A DNA stretch of 64,000 bases from JBCBSS01 sp039819065 (GTDB lineage Bacteria > Bacteroidota > Bacteroidia > Cytophagales > Cyclobacteriaceae): assembly GCA_039819065.1 (NCBI GenBank), contig JBCBSS010000014.1:16634-80633 (forward strand). The letters are read 5' to 3'. The position numbers and the translations under genes are program-made. Positions 38,306 through 46,747 of this stretch are shown here, piece after piece; the stretch's first letter is position 1, and every line of letters begins with the position of its first letter. Below the pieces are notes generated by a model. The model did no database searches and was not told where the DNA came from. It saw nothing but the letters and a program-made list of their open reading frames with translations.

Positions 38306-38912
38306 GGTGAGTTCGTTCATCAAATTGATCGATGACAAACATTGAGCCTGTATAGGATAGCTGATACAAACACAAATTGGTGTGTTCAAAATTATCCATG
38401 CTCTTTAGAGGGTAGTTGAGTAAAGTACATAGCAAGATGCGCATGGCACGCCCGTGCATACAAATCAAAATGTTTTCTTCGTCTTGCTGGCTGATGATAT
38501 GGGCTATGGCTTTCTTTTGCCGCTCCGCTACTTCTTCTGGGCTCTCACCACCTTCCAGTGCCAGGGAGGTATTGCCCTCTTGCCATTGCTTAAGCACCCA
38601 GTGATAATATTGATCCTCTTCCGGCGTGATCTTCATTCCTTCGCGGTCGCCCCAACTGATCTCGTTTAGTTCAGGCAAAACCTGATGGGGCAAAGACATA
38701 TCCAGAAACAACTTCACCGATTGAATGCTACGTTGAAGTGCCGATGTATATACCTTGTCAAAGGGTATGTGCTTGTAAGCCGTATGAAAAGCTTCCGCCT
38801 GGTTATGTCCTAACTGATTGAGCGGCGCATCTACTCCACTACCCTGCACAATACCTGCTTTGTTATAGTCAGTCTGGCCATGGCGGACAAGGTATATTTT
38901 TTTGGTCTTCAA
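38286..38912 (-). CDS. Histidine phosphatase family protein (phosphoglycerate-mutase-like)
   Basis: A 208-residue protein with the catalytic RHG motif (LVRHGQTDYNKAG), the conserved TSALQRSIQS arginine, the ISWGDREGM glutamate region and the second histidine in CMHGRAMRILL. This is a complete set for a small-molecule or protein phosphatase of the GpmB/CobC type; the substrate cannot be inferred. The start is a TTG at 38912, with no in-frame ATG before the catalytic motif. It is divergent from the hotdog thioesterase gene, and its 3' end overlaps the TPR gene by 20 bases. Confidence 0.88.
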   Translation of the reverse strand: MKTKKIYLVRHGQTDYNKAGIVQGSGVDAPLNQLGHNQAEAFHTAYKHIPFDKVYTSALQRSIQSVKLFLDMSLPHQVLPELNEISWGDREGMKITPEEDQYYHWVLKQWQEGNTSLALEGGESPEEVAERQKKAIAHIISQQDEENILICMHGRAMRILLCTLLNYPLKSMDNFEHTNLCLYQLSYTGSMFVIDQFDERTHLNGFLS

Positions 38913-38919
38913 TTTTATT

Positions 38920-38942
38920 CTATTTTTAGGCCGCTAAAATAG
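38920..38942. repeat. Imperfect palindrome in a 48-base divergent promoter region
   Basis: CTATTTTTAG and CTAAAATAG pair with one bulged base around a 4-base loop, midway between the phosphatase and thioesterase starts. It could be an operator for one or both genes; its AT-only stem makes a terminator less likely. Confidence 0.35.
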
Positions 38943-38960
38943 TCTTTTTTATCTAATCCA

Positions 38961-39383
38961 ATGATCGATACGAATATTACGCTTGACGACCTCAACAATA
39001 TGAGCATGGGGTGTATGGTAGAACATGTTGGGATTGAATTCACTGAAATCGGTGAAGACTACATTTCTGCCAAAATGCCGGTCGATAATCGAACACAGCA
39101 GCCTCAAGGCTTGTTACATGGAGGAGCATCAGTGGTGTTGGCAGAGACGCTTGGAAGCGTAGCCGCTTATTGTTGTGTGGATAGCAAAACACAGATATGT
39201 GTTGGGCAAGAGATCAATGCCAATCACATTCGAGGCGTAAGAGATGGTTATGTGTACGGTAAAACTACTCCCATTCATATTGGCAGAAAAACACATGTTT
39301 GGGAAATACGTATTACTAATGAGCAATCAGAACTCGTTTGTATCAGCAGGATCACGATGGCTGTTCTAAACAAGAAATCATAG
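38961..39383 (+). CDS. menI: Hotdog-fold thioesterase, likely 1,4-dihydroxy-2-naphthoyl-CoA hydrolase
   Basis: A 140-residue PaaI/YbdB-type hotdog protein. GLLHGGASVVLAETLGS contains the HGG signature and the catalytic glutamate of DHNA-CoA and 4-hydroxybenzoyl-CoA thioesterases. The C-terminal strand pattern (VYGKTTPIHIGRKTHVWEIRI) is typical. The family includes promiscuous acyl-CoA thioesterases, so the assignment to menaquinone synthesis rests on menF starting 12 bases downstream and menD after it. Confidence 0.78.
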   Translation: MIDTNITLDDLNNMSMGCMVEHVGIEFTEIGEDYISAKMPVDNRTQQPQGLLHGGASVVLAETLGSVAAYCCVDSKTQICVGQEINANHIRGVRDGYVYGKTTPIHIGRKTHVWEIRITNEQSELVCISRITMAVLNKKS

Positions 39384-39395
39384 AATGGAGAATGC

Positions 39396-40622
39396 ATGAA
39401 AGAAGCGCTGGAAGAAAAACTAAAAGGTCTACTCCATACTGAAAAAGAAAGTGATCCTATTAGATCGCTGATCAAGGCAGGTCTCAAAAACAAATCCGCC
39501 TTCGCCATGTGGCGAAACCCTCAGGCAAAAGTTTCCCATCTCATCATTGACCTACAAGGCACAGAAGCATACAAAAAGACCAGTCTGGAAGAGCTTTCTC
39601 AGGGATTCATATTTGCTCCGTTCAATGCCTCTTCCGAAACGCTTTTCATTCACGCCGATATCCGTTTTTCACAAGATCAAGACAATATATTGATCAATCC
39701 ACTTTTTAATGATCCGGAAAAACTTGAAAACTTCAACAAATGCCTTAAAGCTGAAAGTAGGGATCATGAAGAGGTCCAGGATTTCTATGTCAATCAACAA
39801 GAAGTACTGGAAGCTACCGATAAAGCGGATTTTATCGGCTTGGTAGAGAAAGGGATCGAGGCCATTGAAGCAGGGGAATTTCAAAAAATCGTCCCCTCAA
39901 GGCGCAAATTGATCGATGTAAAAGATGGGTTTGATTTAATACAAGAGTTTGAAAAACTGGCTGCCACCTACCCCAATGCATTCGTGTCGTTGGTCTCCAT
40001 ACCTGAATACGGTACTTGGTTAGGGGCTACACCTGAATTGCTCATCAGTTTAACAGACAATAAAATATTCAGAACGGTTGCCCTCGCAGGTACACAACCA
40101 TTCATTGAAGGCATAAAGCTTTCGGAAGTAGCCTGGAGACAAAAAGAAATTGAAGAACAGGCACTGGTCAGTCGATATATCATCAATTGTTTCAAGAAAA
40201 TACGGCTGAGGGAATTTGAAGAGTATGGCCCCAAAACGGTCATTGCTGGTAACTTGATGCACTTGAAAACCGAATTCGAAGTAGACATTGAAGATACTAA
40301 CTTCCCACTACTGAGTTCGGTCATGCTAGAATTACTTCATCCCACTTCGGCCGTATGCGGTATGCCACTGGCACCGTCACAGGATTTTTTACTGACCCAT
40401 GAAAACTACAACAGGTCGTTTTTCAGTGGCTATCTTGGGCCAGTAAATATTGATAACACCATATCCCTCTTTGTCAATTTGAGATGTCTGCAATACCTCA
40501 AGCAAAAGTTGATCTTATATGCGGGAGCTGGAGTAACGGCCTCATCTGACCCGCAAAAGGAATGGGATGAGACAGAATTAAAATGTAATACTTTACTTAG
40601 TATTATAAATAGAACACGTTGA
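39396..40622 (+). CDS. menF: Isochorismate synthase
   Basis: A 408-residue chorismate-binding enzyme that converts chorismate to isochorismate, the first step of menaquinone synthesis. Conserved features include EFQKIVPSRRK, TWLGATPELLI, FRTVALAGTQP, EIEEQALVSRYI and the C-terminal SAVCGMPLAPSQDFL...NRSFFSGYLGP block with Mg2+-binding glutamates. The same scaffold serves EntC and anthranilate synthase, but the menD overlap makes MenF the best call. Starts with ATG 12 bases after the thioesterase stop and overlaps menD by 4 bases (TTGA). Confidence 0.92.
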   Translation: MKEALEEKLKGLLHTEKESDPIRSLIKAGLKNKSAFAMWRNPQAKVSHLIIDLQGTEAYKKTSLEELSQGFIFAPFNASSETLFIHADIRFSQDQDNILINPLFNDPEKLENFNKCLKAESRDHEEVQDFYVNQQEVLEATDKADFIGLVEKGIEAIEAGEFQKIVPSRRKLIDVKDGFDLIQEFEKLAATYPNAFVSLVSIPEYGTWLGATPELLISLTDNKIFRTVALAGTQPFIEGIKLSEVAWRQKEIEEQALVSRYIINCFKKIRLREFEEYGPKTVIAGNLMHLKTEFEVDIEDTNFPLLSSVMLELLHPTSAVCGMPLAPSQDFLLTHENYNRSFFSGYLGPVNIDNTISLFVNLRCLQYLKQKLILYAGAGVTASSDPQKEWDETELKCNTLLSIINRTR

Positions 40623-42337
40623 TTCCCCAGTCTGCTGTAGATATAGTGCACATATGCGCCCAAAAAGGCGTCAAGAGGGTCATTTTATCCCCGGGTTCAC
40701 GTTGCGCACCATTGACCATTGCTTTTGCGCGACATCAGGACATTAGCACTTTCACGGTAAGTGACGAAAGGTCAGCCGCCTTTATCGGGCACGGCATGGC
40801 GCTCAAATCCAATGAGCCTACTGCTTTAGTTTGTACTTCAGGATCAGCGGCCTATAATTATGCTCCGACCATCGCCGAGGCATATTTTCAGCAGGTCCCT
40901 TTAATCGTATTCACCGCAGATCGCCCGCCAGAGTGGATCAACCAGCATGATGGTCAGACCATCTACCAACCGGAGATATACGGTAGGCATGTTAAGAAAA
41001 GCTTCACGATGCCAGTGGATACATCTCATGATGACGCGCTATGGCATGTACATAGAATAATGAACGAGGCCATTAACCTTAGCAAAGCCTCACCTCCGGG
41101 GCCGGTTCATGTCAATGTGCCTTTTAGGGAGCCGTTCTACCCAGAAGAGAACGAGGTGATTAAGGCAAGTGAGCAACTCAGAGTGACCAATGAGCTTAAT
41201 GGACACCCAGAACTGGCTGAGAGTGATTGGTGGGATATTTTCAAACAGTGGAATAACGCCAAACGCATTCTTATTCTGGGTGGACAGGGAGACCAAGACT
41301 TCGGATTGGATGGCATACTGAAAGAAATTGGGTGGTCTATGAAAGTGCCAGTTCTGGGTGATATCATTTCAAACTTGCATGCTATTGATAATAGCATAAA
41401 ACATCAAGATCTCTTTTTGATAGGGAAAACCGAAGATGTCAAAAAAGATCTAGCTCCTGATCTACTGATTACCTTCGGAAAATCTATCATTTCTAAAAAC
41501 ATCAAGCTTTTATTGAGAAAGTATAAGGCTAAAGCCCACTGGCATTTGCAGCCTTACGGAGAAGTAGCAGATACTTATCAATCATTAACACATATTTATC
41601 GCACATCTCCACAGGTATTCTTCACCAAGATCAAAAACTATTTTCAGGATACCGGGTCATCTGAAGCACAAAATACTTTCAGAGAACAGTGGCAGGAAAA
41701 TGAGATCAAGAGCACGCAAGTGTTGAAATCATTTATTGAAAAGAGCGATTTCAGTGATTTGTCAGCCTACTATCATGCGATGAACAGCCTACCGAACAAT
41801 TGCGACTTGCACTTAGCCAACAGCATGGCTGTGAGATACGCCAATTTCGTGGGTGTAAACCCTGCTCAGACGGGTATTCATGTCTATGCCAATCGCGGTA
41901 CCAGTGGCATAGATGGCAGTAATAGCACCGCCACCGGTGCCGCTATGATTTCTGATCGCTTGACCTATCTACTTACCGGCGACCTTGCTTTTTTCTACGA
42001 TAGAAATGCTTTCTGGCATAACTATCTGCCCAAGAACTTAAGGATCATTGTCTTCAATAATCACGCTGGAGGTATTTTCAGCCTGATAGACGGCCCCAGT
42101 CGCCAACCGGAATTGGCTGCGTACTTTGAGACAGAACAGAGGCTTAGCTGTGCTTCTACCGCTTCAGAATTCGGGTTCGAGTATACGCATTGTGCCGACT
42201 TTGCTTCATTGGAAGAAGCTTTTAAAACCTTTCATGAAATCAGCGAACAACCCAAGTTAATTGAGATCTCAACTGATAACGCTATCAACACTGAGGTATT
42301 CAAATCGCTAAAGGCATTCATGGCCGATAACAGTTAA
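40619..42337 (+). CDS. menD: SEPHCHC synthase
   Basis: A 572-residue thiamine-diphosphate enzyme that joins isochorismate with 2-oxoglutarate. N-terminal motifs KRVILSPGSRCAPLTIAF and SDERSAAFIGHGMA contain the ThDP-activating glutamate. The C-terminal ThDP/metal site is GDLAFFYDRNAF...IIVFNNHAGGIFS. Full length. Translation starts at a TTG that overlaps the menF stop, indicating translational coupling. The next gene is 173 bases away, so the tight operon ends here. Confidence 0.95.
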   Translation: MIPQSAVDIVHICAQKGVKRVILSPGSRCAPLTIAFARHQDISTFTVSDERSAAFIGHGMALKSNEPTALVCTSGSAAYNYAPTIAEAYFQQVPLIVFTADRPPEWINQHDGQTIYQPEIYGRHVKKSFTMPVDTSHDDALWHVHRIMNEAINLSKASPPGPVHVNVPFREPFYPEENEVIKASEQLRVTNELNGHPELAESDWWDIFKQWNNAKRILILGGQGDQDFGLDGILKEIGWSMKVPVLGDIISNLHAIDNSIKHQDLFLIGKTEDVKKDLAPDLLITFGKSIISKNIKLLLRKYKAKAHWHLQPYGEVADTYQSLTHIYRTSPQVFFTKIKNYFQDTGSSEAQNTFREQWQENEIKSTQVLKSFIEKSDFSDLSAYYHAMNSLPNNCDLHLANSMAVRYANFVGVNPAQTGIHVYANRGTSGIDGSNSTATGAAMISDRLTYLLTGDLAFFYDRNAFWHNYLPKNLRIIVFNNHAGGIFSLIDGPSRQPELAAYFETEQRLSCASTASEFGFEYTHCADFASLEEAFKTFHEISEQPKLIEISTDNAINTEVFKSLKAFMADNS

Positions 42338-42510
42338 GCCATCTTATTCCTCGGTGCTTCATTTTATGATGAAAATCATCCCGGCGAATGAAGAATGTAG
42401 AAAGTCTAGGCTCATCATGTTTTTAAATTGACCACACAGTCGTATTTTAGAATAGAAAGATCAGAAGCATGACGCCAAATAAATGACGGGCACCCAAATA
42501 CAGAGATACC

Positions 42511-42885
42511 ATGTACGAGCACGAAAAAAACGAAGTTTATAGGGCCATCGGAGAGTTGGCTTATGTTGTGGCCAAAGTAAAGGATGGTTTGAAACTGGAA
42601 GAGAAAAAAACTTTTTTTGATATTGTCGAAAAAGAACTGGAATTCGATGCCTGGGCGGCGGAGAGCAGGTTCGAGCTTCTAGACGAGGTCATCCACCCTA
42701 CTGTTGACCATGCTTATAATGAAGCGATACACGAGTTAAAAAAATACAAAGTCCATTTTACCGATGACCTCAAAGAAAAGGCTGTGAAAGTCTTGGAAGC
42801 AGTTTCTACCTCATGCTCTACGATTAGCTCTGAAATGCAGAATTTCGTTATTGATAGATTCAAGCAAGATTTGGAGCACCTCTAG
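42511..42885 (+). CDS. Small helical TerB-like protein
   Basis: A 124-residue all-helical acidic protein starting MYEHEKNEVYRAIGELAYVVAKVKDGLKLEEKKTF by residues 1-35, with no signal or membrane segment. The pattern of an early helix with AIGELAYVVAKVKDG followed by EEKKTFFDIVEKEL resembles TerB-family (tellurite-resistance B, DUF-type) domains, but the match is by eye and conserved metal ligands are not clear. It sits between menD and menE, with menE starting one base after its stop. No menaquinone role is known for such a protein. Confidence 0.55.
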   Translation: MYEHEKNEVYRAIGELAYVVAKVKDGLKLEEKKTFFDIVEKELEFDAWAAESRFELLDEVIHPTVDHAYNEAIHELKKYKVHFTDDLKEKAVKVLEAVSTSCSTISSEMQNFVIDRFKQDLEHL

Positions 42886-42886
42886 T

Positions 42887-43981
42887 ATGCCTTTGAAAAA
42901 AGGGTTATGGCTGAACGGCAAGGAGTATAGTCTAGAAGAGTTTCAAGATGGTATTCCTGCCGCCGATGATCAATTCGAACGGGATACTTTGACCTTCTGC
43001 CATCAATGGTTGAATGGTCAAAATACCTTCACTATCCACACCTCGGGTTCTACCGGTAAGCCCAAACCCATCAACATTAGCCGAAAGCAGATGGAGCTTA
43101 GTGCCAGGCTCACTGGTGAGGCACTACAACTCGCACCTGACTACAATGCCTTGGTCTGCCTTAACACGGCCTACATTGCAGGACAGATGATGCTGGTGCG
43201 TTGCTTTACGCTCGGCTTAAATCCTTTTGTTGTCACACCGAGTGCCACTCCTTTAACACAGTTACCCAAAGGGATATCCATAGATTTTACTGCCTTCGTT
43301 CCTTATCAAATGCAGCAGATGTTAGGCGACAGTGATTTATCAAATCGGTTAGATAAACTCAAGGGTATTATCATTGGAGGAGCGCCGATCGGCCTTTCAT
43401 TACTTCAAAGGCTGGAAAATATGCAGGCTCCGGTTTATGCCACCTATGGCATGACAGAAACGGTTTCCCACATTGCCTTGCGAAGGCTCAATGGCACCGA
43501 TAAAAGTCCCTACTTTAAAACCCAGCCTGGTGTAACCATCAGCACAGACGAAAGGGGTTGCTTGACCATACAATCTGAATTGACCAACGGCCAATTACTA
43601 ATCACCAATGATCTGGTTAAACTAGTCTCCTCTGACCAATTTGAATGGCTGGGCAGAATTGACAATGTGATCAATAGTGGTGGTGTCAAAATTCAGGTAG
43701 AACAGGTTGAACTAAAAGCAGGAAAAGCTTTACTTACCATGAATGTACCCAACCGTTTTCTCATTATCGGTGTGCCTGATGAGCAACTTGGTGAAAAGGT
43801 TGTAATGGTTATAGAAGGTACACCTCTCGAAAATGAGCAGCAAAGCAAGTTGGAAAGCAAATTGGAAGAGGTATTGTCAAAATACGAGCAACCTAAGGTG
43901 ATACACTATCTGCCCGAATTCGTAGAAACCGAAACGGGAAAGGTTAAGAGACAAGAGACCTTGGCTGCTGTACTTGCCTAA
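42887..43981 (+). CDS. menE: o-succinylbenzoate-CoA ligase
   Basis: A 364-residue ANL-superfamily ligase that activates o-succinylbenzoate with ATP and CoA. The P-loop-like motif is IHTSGSTGKPKPI, the adenylate motif is ATYGMTETVSH, then IDNVINSGGVKI marks the hinge, and GKVKRQETL holds the C-terminal catalytic lysine region. It is shorter than the 450-residue E. coli enzyme, as is usual in Bacteroidota. The ATG at 42887 is used; a TTG 36 bases upstream lies inside the TerB-like gene. The last 17 codons are part of a duplicated segment copied again downstream. Confidence 0.92.
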   Translation: MPLKKGLWLNGKEYSLEEFQDGIPAADDQFERDTLTFCHQWLNGQNTFTIHTSGSTGKPKPINISRKQMELSARLTGEALQLAPDYNALVCLNTAYIAGQMMLVRCFTLGLNPFVVTPSATPLTQLPKGISIDFTAFVPYQMQQMLGDSDLSNRLDKLKGIIIGGAPIGLSLLQRLENMQAPVYATYGMTETVSHIALRRLNGTDKSPYFKTQPGVTISTDERGCLTIQSELTNGQLLITNDLVKLVSSDQFEWLGRIDNVINSGGVKIQVEQVELKAGKALLTMNVPNRFLIIGVPDEQLGEKVVMVIEGTPLENEQQSKLESKLEEVLSKYEQPKVIHYLPEFVETETGKVKRQETLAAVLA

Positions 43982-44235
43982 GCACTAGAACCCAACGAAA
44001 AACCCTCCGGTATTAGAAGCCAATTGCTTGAGAAAAACCACTTCCGATGCCGCTGTTGGAGTTGTCTCCGACAGCATATTTATAGAATAATACTCGTTGG
44101 AGACAACTCCAACGAGGGCCAAGAGACTGGAAAAGTAAAAAGAAAAGAGACCTTGAATGCTGTTCTGGACTAAGCCTTAGAATCCAACGAAAAACCCTCC
44201 AGTATTAGAAGCCAATTGCTTGAGAAAAATCACTT
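43931..44235. repeat. Duplicated menE/vWA gene junction
   Basis: Bases 43931-44043 and 44123-44235 (offset 192, no gaps) match at 97 of 113 positions by hand count, about 86 percent. Each copy holds the last codons of a menE gene and the last codons of the convergent vWA gene. The left copy contains the true menE end plus a relic vWA end (reading FLKQLASNTGGFFVGF then stop). The right copy contains a relic menE end (GKVKRKETLNAVLD) plus the true vWA end. Confidence 0.9.
44052..44116. repeat. REPIN-like pair of inverted palindromes
   Basis: Two hairpins, 44052-44075 (GCTGTTGGAG/CTCCGACAGC, one wobble pair) and 44093-44116 (CTCGTTGGAG/CTCCAACGAG, perfect), are separated by 17 bases. They are also complementary to each other over 15 bases (GTTGGAGTTGTCTCC with GGAGACAACTCCAAC). 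This is the layout of a REPIN, two REP palindromes in inverted order. It fills the space between the two junction copies. Confidence 0.7.
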
Positions 44236-45277
44236 TAGGCGAGGTAGGGTTATCCAGGAAATCAGACCCAACACCAATGGTATTGATTTGAACATTACCG
44301 GTATTCATCCTTTGAACCATATTCAATATATCGTTAATGTTGTCCTCTGTACCATTGGCGGTAGGCTCACCATCGGATAGCAAAACTATATCGCTGATCC
44401 CCTGGTAGTTGCTAAGGACATAACTTAACGCTCTTCTGGTAGGTGTTCCACCATCTGCATTGAGCGACTTGATGAAATTCGAGGCTTGCTCTTTATTACT
44501 AGGTGTAGCCGATTTTAGGAAGCCCCAATTGGCCCGATAATCATCATCATTTAAATAAGGGAATCTGACGATATCAAACTGAAAATCCGTTCCCATGGTA
44601 GTGATTAGCATTCGGATTCCTGCCTTCACTGGCGTAAGCCGATCTTCCCGTTGATCATTATTGATCATACTACCGGAAACGTCTACAACGAAAACCACAT
44701 TTCTTCCACTGAACTTAAAGCCCAGGTTAATCTCCGAGCTGGTCACTTGCTTGGGTGGACAAGGGTCGTTGAGCCCGAGGCCACAATCGTCCATCCAGTT
44801 TTTATAAGCTGAGTAATCTTCAGGGCAATTACATTCTGCAGGTTGGGGACAGCAATCATCGCATTTCGGACATCTAGCCAAATCCTGTTGACAATCCCGA
44901 AGCTGTGCTTCCAGAGACTGTACCTGCTTTTCCAGGGCTTTTATTTTATTCTGATTATCCTGTTGGTCAGCTAAGCACTCAGCTAATTGGCGTTTGGTAT
45001 TCTCTATTTTAATCTCAAGCTCTTCTTTGGCTTGAATGATCCGGTTCATCTGACTTTGGATGCTATCATATATTTCTGAGGGGATGGAAGTTTTGATGTC
45101 CTCCAGCGTAACCCCCAATTTTTCTACCTCAGCACTGAGCTTTTTTTGCTCCTCAAACTCCTCTAACGGAATGTTGAGCTTCGGTACGATAATATAGAGA
45201 ATCAATACAGCACCCAGCGCACCAGAAAGTAAATCCAGGAACGAAACACTAAAAACGTTAATCTCTTTTTTCGCCAT
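44177..45277 (-). CDS. MotB/ExbD-like membrane protein with coiled coil, Cys-rich linker and vWA domain
   Basis: A 366-residue protein. A short N-terminus leads into one membrane helix (about 10-32) with an aspartate near its start (SFLDLLSGALGAVLILY, D15), the place of the proton-binding Asp in MotB, ExbD and TolR. Residues about 40-130 are a coiled coil. Residues 129-173 hold nine cysteines (CPKCDDCC, CNCP). A vWA domain follows (about 190-366) with a complete MIDAS: D199-x-S201-x-S203 (DVSGSM), T278 and D302 (LLSDGEP). In MotB the C-terminal part binds peptidoglycan; here the vWA domain replaces it and should face the periplasm. The gene lies 19 bases after the MotA/ExbB-like gene. I know no named family with this exact order. 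Confidence 0.85.
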   Translation of the reverse strand: MAKKEINVFSVSFLDLLSGALGAVLILYIIVPKLNIPLEEFEEQKKLSAEVEKLGVTLEDIKTSIPSEIYDSIQSQMNRIIQAKEELEIKIENTKRQLAECLADQQDNQNKIKALEKQVQSLEAQLRDCQQDLARCPKCDDCCPQPAECNCPEDYSAYKNWMDDCGLGLNDPCPPKQVTSSEINLGFKFSGRNVVFVVDVSGSMINNDQREDRLTPVKAGIRMLITTMGTDFQFDIVRFPYLNDDDYRANWGFLKSATPSNKEQASNFIKSLNADGGTPTRRALSYVLSNYQGISDIVLLSDGEPTANGTEDNINDILNMVQRMNTGNVQINTIGVGSDFLDNPTSPKVIFLKQLASNTGGFFVGF

Positions 45278-45296
45278 AGCTTGAGAAGGGCTCTAT

Positions 45297-46079
45297 CTAG
45301 TTGAGGTCAATCCGATTGATGAGGTTTTCTATGACGTATTCTTCCAGGTCAGAATGTAGCTTCTCCCCTCTTTCTTGCAGCCGATGAAAAAACCACATTA
45401 AAATCAGACTTAAGAAAAGTGCCACCAACGTGGTGTCAAAGGCAATACCGAGCGTTGCTGTAATGAGCTTGGTGTCACCGCTATCAGCAATCAACAAAGC
45501 CTGCGAAATACCCAGTACTGTACCGATAAAACCAATTGATGGTATGGCCCATGCCAGGTATCTGATCACTGACTGCCTACTTTCCTCATTGGTCAAATTG
45601 ATCCGACATTGTGTACTCACCACTTCCAGCGATTCTGAAATGGAAGAGGTGGCGCGGAATTTTGTGCACGCTTTTTTAACCAATTGCAGCAAATAGGACC
45701 TTTCATTGGTCTTCTGTAAGTTCTGTTGTTCTAGCTGGGTGGCTTGTAGTTTAATCTGCTGTACGTTATTTGGCGAAAGCACATAATTCTCCTGAACCGG
45801 TAAAAGGTTATACTGCTCAGAAGTAAGAAAAGCATTCTGTTGGTTTTTGATGCGTTTGAGATTACTGAAAATCTCTGTCATACCCCAAAAGAAGGCTATG
45901 AAGGTAAAGAACTGTATATAGCCACCATTAGCAAAATTGCCTCCCAAGGCTACAGCAAACCGGTTTAAAAACCCTTCGCCCTCCGCTCCACCAGTAGTAT
46001 TGAACAGAATAAACATGAGCACTGCCATTACAGCAGCAATGCCAAAGGCCATGGCAATGATTCCAATTCTATTATCCAT
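45297..46079 (-). CDS. MotA/TolQ/ExbB-like proton channel protein
   Basis: A 260-residue membrane protein. An N-terminal pair of helices (about 5-28 and 48-68) is followed by a cytoplasmic helical segment (about 70-165). Two long C-terminal helices carry the MotA/TolQ/ExbB signature: AIPSIGFIGTVLGISQAL and LGIAFDTTLVALFLSLILMW. Proteins of this class form pentameric channels around a dimer of a one-helix partner and turn ion flow into rotation. The partner here is the downstream MotB-like vWA protein, 19 bases away. A terminator-like hairpin separates this gene from the FHA gene upstream. Confidence 0.9.
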   Translation of the reverse strand: MDNRIGIIAMAFGIAAVMAVLMFILFNTTGGAEGEGFLNRFAVALGGNFANGGYIQFFTFIAFFWGMTEIFSNLKRIKNQQNAFLTSEQYNLLPVQENYVLSPNNVQQIKLQATQLEQQNLQKTNERSYLLQLVKKACTKFRATSSISESLEVVSTQCRINLTNEESRQSVIRYLAWAIPSIGFIGTVLGISQALLIADSGDTKLITATLGIAFDTTLVALFLSLILMWFFHRLQERGEKLHSDLEEYVIENLINRIDLN

Positions 46080-46135
46080 AATATTTTATCAAATGACTGG
46101 CATCGGCTTTCTACTGATGCCTTGATTGCAATGCT

Positions 46136-46165
46136 AAAAAGAGACAACTCTTCACCGAAGTTGTC
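46136..46165 (-). terminator. Candidate terminator or attenuator between FHA and MotA-like genes
   Basis: On the minus strand a 7-bp stem (GACAACT/AGTTGTC, 46143-46165) is followed within two bases by five T (46136-46140). It lies in the 92-base gap inside an otherwise tight operon. A second inverted repeat (GGCATC/GATGCC, 46099-46121) sits nearer the MotA-like start. Either the motor genes have their own promoter or the hairpin lowers their expression. Confidence 0.55.
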
Positions 46166-46171
46166 GTTCGC

Positions 46172-46747
46172 TTATTTGATTCTCACCGTTTTGATATGAG
46201 GCATAGCTTTTACCTGACGCTGTGCATTAGCTTTATCGCCGGCTACACTTGCTGTCTTCAAAACCAGTTTTGTCAATCCTATCTGCACTGTATCTCCATC
46301 TTGAATACGTACCAAATCGCCCTGGTCAATTCTATTGGGATCACCATTGACATAGGTGCCGTTCATGCTGGGTTTGCTATCGGATATAATGAAAGTACCG
46401 GATTCTACCTTGAGTACCAAATGGCTTCTGCTGATATGTTCATCTTCATTCAAGGCGATATCAGGTTTGCTAGCGCCGGACGATCTGCCTATGACATAGC
46501 TTCCCGTCATCAAATCAAAAATATCAGACGATTTGCCTTCGGTGTGTACAATCAGCCAACCTGCTTCACTTGGCGTGTGGACCCGTTCAGGTGTGTGGCT
46601 AGCTTGGACTGGTTTTAGTATTCCCGGTACAAATGGCACTTTCGACCGGTCTCCATAGCCCCACCATTTACTATTGCAGTTTTGACACCTTTCATCCGGT
46701 GTGTAACTCACTTTATGACCACAATTCTGGCAGTGTATTAAAGACAT
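46172..46747 (-). CDS. Zinc-ribbon and FHA domain protein
   Basis: A 191-residue cytoplasmic protein. Residues 5-27 form a small zinc ribbon (CQNCG...CQNCN). An FHA phosphothreonine-binding domain occupies about 85-165, with YVIGRSSG, ISRSHLVLK and SMNGTYVNG, the Gly-Arg, Ser-His and Asn-Gly positions of functional FHA domains. It probably docks on threonines phosphorylated by the kinases encoded just upstream. Its ATG overlaps the kinase stop by one base (TAATG), so translation is likely coupled. Confidence 0.88.
   Translation of the reverse strand: MSLIHCQNCGHKVSYTPDERCQNCNSKWWGYGDRSKVPFVPGILKPVQASHTPERVHTPSEAGWLIVHTEGKSSDIFDLMTGSYVIGRSSGASKPDIALNEDEHISRSHLVLKVESGTFIISDSKPSMNGTYVNGDPNRIDQGDLVRIQDGDTVQIGLTKLVLKTASVAGDKANAQRQVKAMPHIKTVRIK

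Noticed and set aside
44177..46079. Zorya anti-phage system
   Set aside because: Only the MotA/MotB theme is shared; the MotB-like protein ends in vWA rather than OmpA, and neither a ZorC nor a helicase or nuclease gene is present.
46196..46618. 140-codon plus-strand frame opposite the FHA gene
   Set aside because: The minus frame contains the zinc ribbon and FHA motifs and is part of an operon.
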